This document shows positions 8,739-18,192 of a stretch of DNA of 64,000 nucleotides, piece after piece. Both the position numbers and the translations under genes were made by a program. A model generated the notes under the pieces. It was not told the origin of the DNA. It ran no database searches and worked only from the letters and a program-made list of their open reading frames with translations. The stretch is taken from positions 62,001 through 126,000 of the forward strand of contig JAUCBJ010007359.1 in the NCBI GenBank assembly GCA_032718475.1, read 5' to 3'. Position 1 is the stretch's first letter. Each line of letters starts with the position of its first letter. This DNA comes from Nemertoderma westbladi. Taxonomy: Eukaryota > Xenacoelomorpha > Nemertodermatida > Nemertodermatidae.

Positions 8739-10535
8739 AGCTGCTATATGAGTTTATTGATATTAGAGTAAATAATAATTAGGCTAGCGGTCGTCGCTGC
8801 CTCCCCCTCAGTGCCCCGGACAGCGCAAGATCCTCAGCGCTGATGTACTGTCGTCGCTGTGCCTCTCGTCAACGTAGTAGCTATACAACGACAACAATAA
8901 CCAGCGCGAGTCACTCCACTGTCCGTCCCAAGGGCTTAGATATACTGGAGGTACTTGCTAAAGAGGCAGGGTAACTTTCACAACTGCGACTCGCTACTGT
9001 AAACACACTTTAGTAGTAACATTCACCTATAAATACACAAATTCCACATTCCTGTCACAATTTGTACAAATTAGGGCCATTTGTCAGTTAGTCAAGTGCC
9101 TTCCAGAATGCCACGTTATTATTATGTATCCCTGGATACTAGCAAGGTGCTATTTATTCCGCATGCTATTCAATGGGACAAGCTTTCTATTGTTCTTTTA
9201 ACTCGCTTCTAATTCTAGCGTGGTTGTTACTATGGTAACATTATGGAAAGCTAGCGGTAGAATTAGAGAAATACTCATGCATACAGATCTGGGATGCTAT
9301 TTAATAGTGATTCTTTAATTGTCAATATTCCCTTTATACATGATTTTATGAATTTTATCGGCTATTGACCGTACACTGGATATTCTCTTACACTAATATA
9401 CTTAATAGGGTGAATCTCCCCACTCCCATGATCTATTAATTAGTGGAATTTTGGGAATGTTATAAATTGTATAAAATGACAATTTATCAAATTCATGAGA
9501 GGATATGAATTTAAAATTTATTCCCGTGAATTTTATTATTTGATATTAAAATAGATACAATTTTATTCCAGAACATGTCTGGGAACTAGGATCCTTAATT
9601 CCGGAAATTTGTCTTTTAAGAGTATCGGTAAGTACTACGATACTTTAATCGACTAGAATTTTAGAGGATCTAAATTTTAAACAGATTTTGATTTATAGAT
9701 TTTCTAGAGTCAATTTGTTAGCATTTCCTCTATTTTAGCATTTGTTTTAACAGATTTTATAAATATTTATTAAATATTTAATATTTAAGATGGGCACCGA
9801 TTTATTCCAGAACATGTTTGGGGACGTTAACCACTGATTCTAGAATTTTGTATTTCAAGTATATCGGTGGGTGCCGCGATATCTTAATCGACTAGAATTT
9901 CAGATGGTCAAAGGGTTTAACAGATTTATCTGAAGATTTATTAACAGATTTATTTAATAGGTTTCATTAATACCATTAATATTTGTTAATATTTTGGGCT
10001 TCAACACTACTGTTAAATGGACATCATTCTACTATATGTATTATTTAATATACGGTATGAGAGCAATATTGCAAGAAGCAATGTCAGTGAGAAGAGGCAA
10101 GTCGTTTCCAAGGTCTACCCAGAGCTTGGTTTAGCCGAGACACGAGGATCTGAACTTTGCATTCCTAATACTCTACTTACCAATAATACTTGAGTATAGT
10201 AGGGGCGGTATTTTGTACTTTTAATAAGTACGGACATTTCATCTCACTGTAGTCACATATTTATAGTATGATACGGACAGTAAGGAAAGAGAAAATGAAT
10301 TATTTCTCGCCGTTAAACGAAATATATAATGCTAAGTAATTAAGTAATAAACACGAATATATATTGCACTAATCTACTGAATAATCGCTAAAATATTATT
10401 CTACTAAATAAAATTAAAGAAAACGATTATAATAATAAAATTAAGTAATAATACATACATAAATATAAAATAATAAAAAAATATAAAATAATGTAGTCAC
10501 ACACCCACTCCAGACGTTGTTACGTTGAGGAGTCC
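8739..10535 (-). other. 3' non-coding region of copy B
   Basis: Reverse complement of the non-coding region in A (2300-4025) and C (20203-21849). It holds both hairpin modules (CCAGAACATGTCTGG at 9568-9582 and CCAGAACATGTTTGG at 9807-9821 as read on the + strand). It has an additional ~0.1 kb AT-rich piece around 9930-10010 not seen in A or C. No coding frame is supported. Confidence 0.7.
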
Positions 10536-11270
10536 CTAGATGTTTGTTGGATTAGGGAGGTGGTTGTGGGAAGTGTATCTTGCCTTCAGACGAAACCTAT
10601 CAGACACTCTATAAGTGGGAAGGTCTTTAATAGCATGGACCTTTTCAGATACTATTGGAGCAGTATCACTAGCGATCTTCGTCCTGGAATAGTGATGATG
10701 GAAACATCTTTTCAGATACACAACAGCCTTGCAAAGCCGATTCCAGGAGCTATAATGATCTATTGCTCTTTGTAGGAGAGGGGAGAGTCCTTGCGAGACG
10801 TCTGGTGTTCCAGATTTCCAGTCTCTTTCCCGGATTTCTATAACGGATTTATTCGTATTTCTCTTAACATCCGTGGGTATGTTTAGATCTATAGCGTCGT
10901 CACCGGAGGCATGTAGTACAGACAGATCTATCATGTGTTTGAATAACTTTGATTTACTCGTCCGGGTTTTAGGTTTGACTTTCTCCACTCCCTTGGCTTG
11001 TCTAATCTCCGCCGTGGTGAGATGAGGGGGCCATTCCTCCTCTTCTTTACTCAGGAAGTCGGGTCCACCTAACCAGTCTGGAGTATCTATCAATTCTTTA
11101 GTAGTTGCTCCTCTGGAAGCGATGTCAGCTGGATTAATCATCCCAGGACAATTTCTCCATTGATCTATATTAGAGCGACTGAGTATATGTTTATCGTCGT
11201 TATCTGAGGGGTATGGGGTTTCCTCAGCTGGGATTCCTTCTTCACTCATTTCTTCTTCCCATTCACTCAC
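10536..11270 (-). pseudogene. Fused pol remnants of copy B
   Basis: One open frame of 244 codons. It starts in the protease/RT boundary (SEWEEE), passes after ~25 codons straight into WRNCPGMINPADIASRGA, the end of RNase H, then through the pre-integrase linker (SSWNRLCKAVVYLKRC). It ends in a segment not seen in A or C (SDTAPIVSEKVHAIKD). RT, RNase H core and integrase core are absent at the same place as in A and C. The frame is intact over this stretch even though flanking frames are broken. Confidence 0.8.
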
Positions 11271-11310
11271 CTGGTGGACTCGTTCACTTGGGAGTCTTTC
11301 CAGTAAAGTC

Positions 11311-12694
11311 CTATGGGAAGGTCCAGTAAAGTACCAACCTACTCTCGTTCTTCCCGCATACGTCTGGAGTGGTCGCGGGTCGAGCAGGCCGTTTTTCTAA
11401 TGTCTCAAGCGCCTCGTGTGCATTTTGGCCGAGTAAAATCTGCACCCCTGGATAATCCGTATTGAATCTAGGTATATTGTGTTGCTGGGTAAAATGGTCT
11501 TCATCCCAGTTGTAAGGATCCACTTGGCTAATAGCAAAGTTCTTTATCGACTATTTTCTCCTAGTTCATCCTGGGGAGTGGATAACGCACCCACGTAGTA
11601 ATCTGTGGCTACTGTGGATTTCCAAACCTGCATAATTCCGGAAAGGTTCAATTTGGTTCGGAACTTTGGTTGACCATCAAAGATATCTTCGGCTAGGTCT
11701 TTGTCGATAAAGGTGCCTGTGCTGCCGGAGTCAAGGAGGGCGTTTACTATCAAGCTCTTCCCTATCTCATGGACCCTCAATTGCACCACCGGGAATTCTC
11801 GGATCCCTACAGATGAAGTTGGCTTTCCAGAGAGCTGACTTTCTGGAATAGGCAGTCGAGGATCTTCTCCATCTATTTCTGTCTCGTATGTAAGTGCTCG
11901 ATACACAGCTGTGTTGATCATATAACAGGATTCATGTTTGTCGGAGAATTCATCCGTGTAGAATCTTTCCATCTCTGAACTGTGGTCAGTGTCGTTCACA
12001 TCACTGAATTGGACATGTAGTTCGGGCTCACTTACCTGACTCGTACGGGTTCTGTCAAATTCTGTGTGCAGATGATGTTTTGCGCCGCACTTAGCACACT
12101 TCGCGTCTGAGTAACATGTCCGTCGTTGATGTCCTCGTCTGAGGCAATTATAACACAACCGCTTATCCCACATGACATCACGTCTATCCTTCAGGGATTT
12201 CTTTAAGAATTCATCACACCCACTCAAGCGATGTGGCCCGTCGCACAATACACATTTAGGTTTGATGTTACTTACCTTAACCTGTGTTGTGTTGTGCACA
12301 CTTGTTCTTTCTTCGGGCTTTCTTCCATGAATTCTCTTAGGAGATGTAGGGGGAGTTGTTACTTGTTCTCTCCTGTCACTGGTTCGAGACTTAGATTTAC
12401 TTACGTCTTTCCTAACTTTATTGACATAATAAAATCTTTTGGTGTCCTTACCGCTGTTCTCATCGTAGGAAGTTTGGCTTTCGCCGTCGTCCGTATAACA
12501 CACTGGTGTTAACTTTCTCCTAGTAACGGGTTTTTCACTTACCTTACTTTCCGGTGTCTTCTCTCTGGACTGCTTTAGGAGGGTCTCTTTGTTGCTGGTC
12601 CATCATATAGAGAACCTTTTTGTCCCAGCGAGTACCTACTCCACCCTTTGGCAAAGTAGATGCTACGGCTCCAACAACCATAGAACTCTGGTAT
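11311..12694 (-). pseudogene. Gag C-terminus, zinc knuckles and aspartic protease of copy B
   Basis: Reading downward from 12694 the frame continues B's gag (SSMVVGAVAS) but meets a stop after a ~55-bp deletion relative to copy C. From 12503 to 11544 a 319-codon frame contains CVLCDGPHRLSGC, the CCHC knuckle CYNCLRRGHQRRTC, a further CAKCGAKHH pair and the protease motif LLDSGSTGTFID. A ~22-bp deletion near 11550 ends it, and the remainder of the protease (QILLGQNAHEALETLE) lies in 11523-11311. So there are at least two frame-breaking deletions; the copy cannot make a full product. Confidence 0.83.
12690..12694. repeat. Target site duplication of copy C, left
   Basis: GGTAT, matched by GGTAT at 24422-24426. 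Joining the flanks across copy C restores B's gag codons for GKSQEYQSS as found uninterrupted in copy C's own gag, which confirms the insertion point. Confidence 0.93.
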
Positions 12695-13899
12695 TGTAAA
12701 GGCTTTTGCGTAATTAGCCGGTTATTTTCCCCGTGAAGTACTCTGTAGTTGGTTTACCAGGCATAAAAGGGCCGTGTCCTTACTGTACTGTACATAAAAG
12801 TAATTTCTTCTGTATGTGTACTTTAGCGGACATAATCCGCAATTCCATGACACAAAAGCCGAAATACTCTTGGAACAGTGTAGTTACTAAGACGACAGCT
12901 AATAGCTGAGCTGTACACGTGGAGCCTCTGCACGGAGCCTTGGTTCTTTGTTCTGCTCAGCTCAAATGACGACATCTATCAGCTGTGTCCACGTCAGTTC
13001 GACCAATCAGAGATTTTCCCTTTGTGTAAAAGCTGTACAGCAGAATCCCATGATTCAGTACTGACGTTTCCCCCACGCCTAAGAACACCGGCCGTGGAAT
13101 GTTTTCTAACATTAGAGCGTCTTTAATTATAAGATCATCAAACTGTTATCTCGGTACTGACTACAGCACCTCGGTTTTGCACCTCGGTCTTGGTCAACTT
13201 GGTTAAGTACACTTGCATTATTTGCTGCTATTTACTGTGTTGTTAATTGTATCGTTCGTTTACATATTATTATTGGGAAGAATATTGATAACGATCCGAA
13301 AACCCAATCTTCTTGATACACTAAGGTTAGAGAGACCGGTTACATATAACAATTTGCGACATACATTATCGTGGTTTGTAGTGAATTCAATGCTACCTAA
13401 TAGGCCCTACAAATGTCGGTTGTTATTCTCTTTATATATGATTAAAATCAGTGAATGTCGGCAATTCAGTGTGCAGTTGTGTGCAATAGTCTGTGTGTGC
13501 TTGACCGAGTAACAAAGCATTTCCTAAAGAATGCACTTTGGTGATCTATAAGACATACTGTTGTGTATAGTGTAAGTCATAGCTCTGTTTAAATAGATAG
13601 AGCGCCACGTCCTAAAGGAACTGCTAATATTTCCCGAAAGTGAATAATATTCGTCAGAGATTATATATTAACGATCAATCGAATAGTACGGTAGGCCTGC
13701 ACCGCAATCAAATTAAAGCATCCAAATCCAGTCTCCCGGGTATATCCAGCGGGTGAATGGTCGCGCACAGACTGGCTTTGGCTAATGTTAGAATTATTAT
13801 AGGTGTTCAATACTTGTCATAGGCTGGAGTAGATTTATAACCTAGAAGACATATAGATTTGGCGGGTTAAACTGCCAAAGGTCTTCAAAAGCCCGAACA
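12695..13899 (+). repeat. 5' LTR of copy C
   Basis: 1205 bp from TGTAAAGGC to GCCCGAACA. Compared with the 3' LTR it lacks a ~12-bp piece (TTTTAGAGG region, near 12790) and has ~10 extra bases (AAGAACACC, near 13082). Otherwise nearly identical. The 99-codon frame 13213-13512 is present unchanged in both LTRs but has no recognisable domain. Immediately downstream (ATAACAGTTTGT) there is no TGG-type primer binding site that I can recognise. Confidence 0.93.
13433..13470 (+). promoter_or_regulatory. LTR core promoter of copy C
   Basis: TATATAT at 13433 and TCAGT at 13466-13470, the same spacing as in the LTR of copy A. This predicts transcription start at about 13468 and a U3 of ~770 bp. The 3' LTR has the same pair about 10.5 kb downstream. 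The AATAAA found ~50 bp downstream in copies A and B is AACAAA here (near 13512). Confidence 0.5.
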
Positions 13900-14252
13900 A
13901 TAACAGTTTGTAAAATTCTTGATTGCAGTGTAGGCAATAAATACAGTTTAATATTGTTCTGATAAGAACAATAACAGTTTGTAGGATCTTGATTGCGGCG
14001 TAAGCGATCAAGACTAAAGTACCGGTCGACCGGTAACCAGTAGGCCTGACTGCCTGATCATCCGGACCGGTACTTACAACAGTACAGGTACAGCAGTATT
14101 ATTCGATTTTGATAATTATATACCGGTAGGTCTCGATATTAAATCGGGGACGCCTGGTTTTTATTGGGATTTTACTTAGGTCTATTTCTGTCAGTTTTAT
14201 TTACTAGTAGGATAATATTGAGCAGAAGGCGTGTAACCCTGCTCAGATTGTA

Positions 14253-14828
14253 CAGATAATTTGTAGGCTGGACTGTTGTTCTGACTGTTGTTGAGTCTGA
14301 ACGGATTGCAGTGTGTGTAGAGTCTGTCCGATAAAGTGCCAGTTAGTAAGTAGGGGCAGCCAGAGCTGTAAGGTCAACCCCCTCCTAAAGAATAAGTCGT
14401 ACTACCGTGTTAGAACGCATACTAACTAACCATTTCGGAATCTGCATATACTGTAGTTTATTTAGGCTTGATAGTAGTCTGCCAGCGTTTTAGCCTGTGT
14501 TTGTTTGTGTGGTCTGTTCAGGTACCGTAATAGTTATTACTCAGATATTTTGTAGGCTGGATTGTTGTCTAGCTGTTATTAGGTCTGAAGAGATTGCTGC
14601 GTGTGTAGAGTCTGTCCGATAAAGTGCCAGTTAGTAAGTAGGGGCAGCCAGAGCTGTAAGGTCAACCCCTCCTAAAGAATAAGTCGTACTACCGTGTTAG
14701 AACGCATACTAACTAACCATTTTGGAATCTGCATATACTGTAGTTTATTTAGGCTTGATGGTAGTCTGCCAGCGTTTGGTTTGTAATTTGTTTGAGTAGT
14801 TTGTACGGGTAGCGTAATATTTATTATT
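14253..14828 (+). repeat. 289-bp tandem duplication in the leader
   Basis: Unit 1 starts at CAGATAATTTGTAGGCTGG (14253) and unit 2 at CAGATATTTTGTAGGCTGG (14542). The central part, including GTCTGTCCGATAAAGTGCCA and GCATATACTGTAGTTTATTT, is almost identical; the ends are more diverged. Copy B shows only one unit (split by its LINE insertion), so the duplication is specific to the lineage of C. Confidence 0.85.
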
Positions 14829-15760
14829 CAGAGTTTATGCGATTATTCGCAACATTCATATCCCTAAGTTTATTCCTACAGTAATTGTGCTTGTTATATA
14901 TACCGTTATAGTTAAATTAACCCCGGTACTACACGGGCTGCTTGGCGTAGGTAAAGACTGGTGATCTTGTGCACCGGTCACTCCAGCAGATGCCGTGGTT
15001 CTTTTAGCTGTTCAAGTATTTTAACTACTGATTATTTGTTGTACAAGTACTTGTACCTAATTTAGGGTTTAGTGTACAGTGCTTTCCGAAGGTAATTAGT
15101 GTGTAGGCAGTATATTTGTGTTGTAAAGTGGTTAATAGGCACGTTGGTTCTGGTAGACCGCGGTAATTAACTTCTAGGTAGGGACACTCCGTGATACATA
15201 ACGTAGTACCTATAGCGATACGGCTATAGGTCGTCAGGCGGTGGTATTTTCCTATCTGGACAACACAGTGTATTTACTACTACTTATTATTTTCAAATAC
15301 CGTAGTATCCTGTCCGTTGTAATAACCAGAAAATCTAACACTCTGTTAGACTGGTTTGTAGTTCCCTGTAAAATTACCCTAAAATTTCGTACGTAATATT
15401 TTTGTTGTGTTTAATTAGAGATTTAATCTCATCCGTATCGTAAGTAATTCGTAGATAAGTAACTTAGGAAGTAGAATTATTTGTTTTAGTGTCCAATAAG
15501 TAGCACTTCACTGAGAGCGCACAGCTTTTGTGTAGTGATTACTTCCCAGAAATAATAACATCTATTTCAATATTGTAACAAAACCCCTCATACGGGTACA
15601 TATAAATCCACTAAATCTATTAATAAAATAGTAGGCCTGTTATACAACACTTAGGTCTTAATATCAGTTGGACTGCTGCTCAAATAACGGTAATAAAGTA
15701 AGTAAAGTAACCAAGTAACCCCTAACATTCAGAAATTCAATTATTTTAAAATAATTGACA

Positions 15761-16030
15761 TACCGGTATTTACAATAGGCTTATTATATTTATTCTATAA
15801 ATTTAGGCTGAAATCATACCGGTATTCTGTAATTAATTCTAGTCTGTAATAATTATACTTATATATACTGTAAGTGTCAGCTGTATACCGGTATTCACAA
15901 TAGGCCTATTATATATTTATATATATTTGTGCCAAAATTATATACCTGTATTCTGTGACAAATCTAGTCTGTAATAATACTTATATATCTACTATAAGCA
16001 TACCGGTATTCTAATATATTATATATATCA
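15761..16030 (+). repeat. Degenerate ~120-bp tandem repeat with TACCGGTATT cores
   Basis: TACCGGTATT cores at 15761, 15886 and 16001, about 125 and 115 bp apart, each followed by ATA(G)GCCTATTATA-like or TAGTCTGTAATAAT sequence. Very AT-rich with self-complementary ACCGGT centres. It lies immediately before gag. Confidence 0.65.
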
Positions 16031-16143
16031 CGCTACACTGAGTAGCAGTATCGGTAATTAATTGTTAGGCTAACAGTGATACTGAATTACTAGACTTGCT
16101 TTAACTGTAATATAGCAGTAGGCATTCAACTGTACAATCAAAC

Positions 16144-18192
16144 ATGGCTGACACAAGGCAAACTCTGTCAGATAGTCTCCTAGAAACAACAGCCTGTTTC
16201 TCAGATCAAAGTGTAGAGAATCCCAGACCGAGGTCTGAAACCCCTCATACTGTAAGAAGGGCAACCCCTGCAGTGGTTGTGTCAGAACCTAGGTTGGTAG
16301 GAGCGATTTCGCAATTTGCGAAGTTAGTGAAGCGCCGTTGGTCTGCCATAGGCAATCGGGCCCAAGTCAAGCGGGATCAAGAAGCAGCTATAAAACAGCA
16401 GCAACCTCCTAGCCAAGAACCTAGTTCTCAGCGGCCCGATAACTCCAGTAGTTCGGATACTGTTGAGCGGACGCCAGAACGCGGAGCGAAGATGGCGGAT
16501 ACGGTTTATGATGAGCGGCCAACCTATGAAGAATCAACCGACGCCACTTCTTCTCAAGTGGAAAGCGAAGTGGAAAGCGAATTAACAGCAGCAGAGAAGC
16601 CGCGAACTAGAGACGCCATTGACATCTATCTGTCAGACTATCAGCGATTCCTAGGAGACGAAGAGTTGAGGAGACGACTGTCTGGACTTCGCCCTAATAG
16701 TGAAGGAACCAAGCTTGTGTTGGACGCAATCGATGCGGAAATGTTAGCTGCAAACCAAGCTAAATTTGATGAAAAACTCCGCCTCGCTAGAGTCCAAGAA
16801 GAACAAGTAAAGAAAAAACGGATAGAGGACCGAAAGGCAGCAGCAGTAGCAGCGGCAATGGCAGAAGCAGAAGTGGAAAGAAAGATGGCAATGGCGGCAA
16901 AGGCAGTGGCAGAAGCAGAACGGAGAGCATCTGAGGAGACTACCCAACTGGAGTTGGAAAATCTGCAAGAGACGCAAGACTGCATAAATAAACAGTTAAC
17001 TGCTAGTCAAATGCAGATGATGAGGCGATCTACTCCCAAACGCCAAGGATACACATCATCGGAGGAAGGCGAGACCACCGATCCTGAAGGCGGAGGAAAT
17101 AGATCTCGTCTAAGCAGGCGTAGAAAAACATCTCACCGTCACAAATTGCCTGATTTGCCCCCAGCGGTTAGAAGACAACTAGCTAGCACAGACTTAGGTA
17201 GTACAGAACCCACAGACCAAATTATTAAGGTCAAAAGACTCCCTACTATAGTTGATGAGCCTGAAATAATTAGGCCTGTCGTTCCCAAAGCCACTCCTGT
17301 GCTAGAGACACCTGTACTTCCAGAGCTTAACTCTAAATTCCCTCTACACAGTACTACACTGCCTGTACCCGGTAGAACAGTCCATGCGAATATCCCTGTC
17401 CTGGACACTGAGAGAGAAATCAAAGATTTGTCTCCCGTCGTCCCGCGTCTGCCCGCTACAATGTTGGCGACTCCCGCTTCGGCGGTCGAGTGGGGACGGC
17501 GGGGGATGAATCTCCTGCTCGGACAGATGCAGGAGACTGTCCACCAACTCAAGGGAACATTAAGGGAAAGTAGGGTAGAATTGCAAGAAGTGCAGCAAAG
17601 CATCGCGCTAGAACGCGACAAATTAGTCAATATACAAAAGGGTATACCAATACCCCCTGTAACATTGTGTCAACCTGTTAGGTCTGAAGTATTACATGCG
17701 CAAGGTGTGGAGCCTACACGCATCTATACTGCTAGTGAAGTAGAAACTCCTATAGCAAACCCTATTAAGGGTGATTATAAACTTGTTGTTAATGATATTC
17801 CCTATAGACCTGATAATAATCCGAGAAATTTATATAACGATAATTCGATATTAAATAATACGATGGCCCAAGAAAGCTTTACGCGTCAGATGGCTAGAAC
17901 AGAAGCCCGCCAAGCGGTCAAAGTGGGAGAAATCGTCAAATTCAATGGAGATGAGATGAAATGGTTATCTTTCAATGAATATTACAAAGATAGCATACAG
18001 AACTCTGCACTATCTAACGGAGAGAAACTTAGATTCCTCATCAAGTGCTTGGAAGGACCTCCCAAGTTAATGGCGTTAAAGTTTATTGGACATCCAGATG
18101 GATTAAGACAAGTTTGGGATACATTAAACATCAGGTATGGTAACAAGGATAACATAGCTAAGTATTTGTATACAAAATTAGTAGCCCCCTGA
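16144..18192 (+). CDS. Gag polyprotein, N-terminal part, of copy C (DUF1759)
   Basis: 682 codons from ATG (MADTRQTLSDSLL, closely matching copy B's gag start). Residues ~1-170 are charged and low-complexity. Residues ~150-280 form a long coiled coil rich in A, E, R and K, and residues ~290-440 are basic and proline-rich. The C-terminal ~100 residues are the DUF1759 Gag core (VKFNGDEMKW, EKLRFLIKCLEG, WDTLNIRYGN). It ends at TGA 18190-18192, where copies A and B have an arginine codon (CGA). The same frame stays open for another 670 codons, so this is a single nonsense change. Compared with B it lacks an internal ~165-residue segment. It would form particle structural protein. Confidence 0.85.
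   Translation: MADTRQTLSDSLLETTACFSDQSVENPRPRSETPHTVRRATPAVVVSEPRLVGAISQFAKLVKRRWSAIGNRAQVKRDQEAAIKQQQPPSQEPSSQRPDNSSSSDTVERTPERGAKMADTVYDERPTYEESTDATSSQVESEVESELTAAEKPRTRDAIDIYLSDYQRFLGDEELRRRLSGLRPNSEGTKLVLDAIDAEMLAANQAKFDEKLRLARVQEEQVKKKRIEDRKAAAVAAAMAEAEVERKMAMAAKAVAEAERRASEETTQLELENLQETQDCINKQLTASQMQMMRRSTPKRQGYTSSEEGETTDPEGGGNRSRLSRRRKTSHRHKLPDLPPAVRRQLASTDLGSTEPTDQIIKVKRLPTIVDEPEIIRPVVPKATPVLETPVLPELNSKFPLHSTTLPVPGRTVHANIPVLDTEREIKDLSPVVPRLPATMLATPASAVEWGRRGMNLLLGQMQETVHQLKGTLRESRVELQEVQQSIALERDKLVNIQKGIPIPPVTLCQPVRSEVLHAQGVEPTRIYTASEVETPIANPIKGDYKLVVNDIPYRPDNNPRNLYNDNSILNNTMAQESFTRQMARTEARQAVKVGEIVKFNGDEMKWLSFNEYYKDSIQNSALSNGEKLRFLIKCLEGPPKLMALKFIGHPDGLRQVWDTLNIRYGNKDNIAKYLYTKLVAP

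Larger units (their letters stand above)
8295..12694 (-). mobile_element. BEL/Pao-like element copy B, 3' part
   Basis: Reverse-complement match to copies A and C covering, in element order, the end of gag, zinc knuckles, protease, fused pol remnants, non-coding 3' region and the third ORF. Its upstream half lies at 24422-32409; the two were separated by insertion of copy C at GGTAT (12690-12694). The 3' LTR is missing. After the middle of the third ORF, near 8350, B resumes homology with C around 22925-22970 for about 50 bp and then runs into unrelated DNA. So B has lost its 3' end by internal deletion plus truncation. Confidence 0.87.
13900..16143 (+). other. Leader of copy C between 5' LTR and gag
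   Basis: 2.2 kb without a supported gene. Just after the LTR, a 71-bp tandem repeat (13895 and 13966) duplicates the GAACA terminus of the LTR with following sequence; copy B has the same arrangement (about 31234 and 31303). It also contains the 289-bp tandem duplication and the TACCGGTATT-containing repeats listed separately. Confidence 0.7.

Noticed and set aside
13213-13512. 99-codon frame in the LTRs of copy C
   Set aside because: Present in both LTRs only because they are copies of one another; no domain, and it spans the promoter region.
16641-17630. Minus-strand frames of 77-163 codons opposite gag
   Set aside because: Shadows of the GC-richer coiled-coil coding region.
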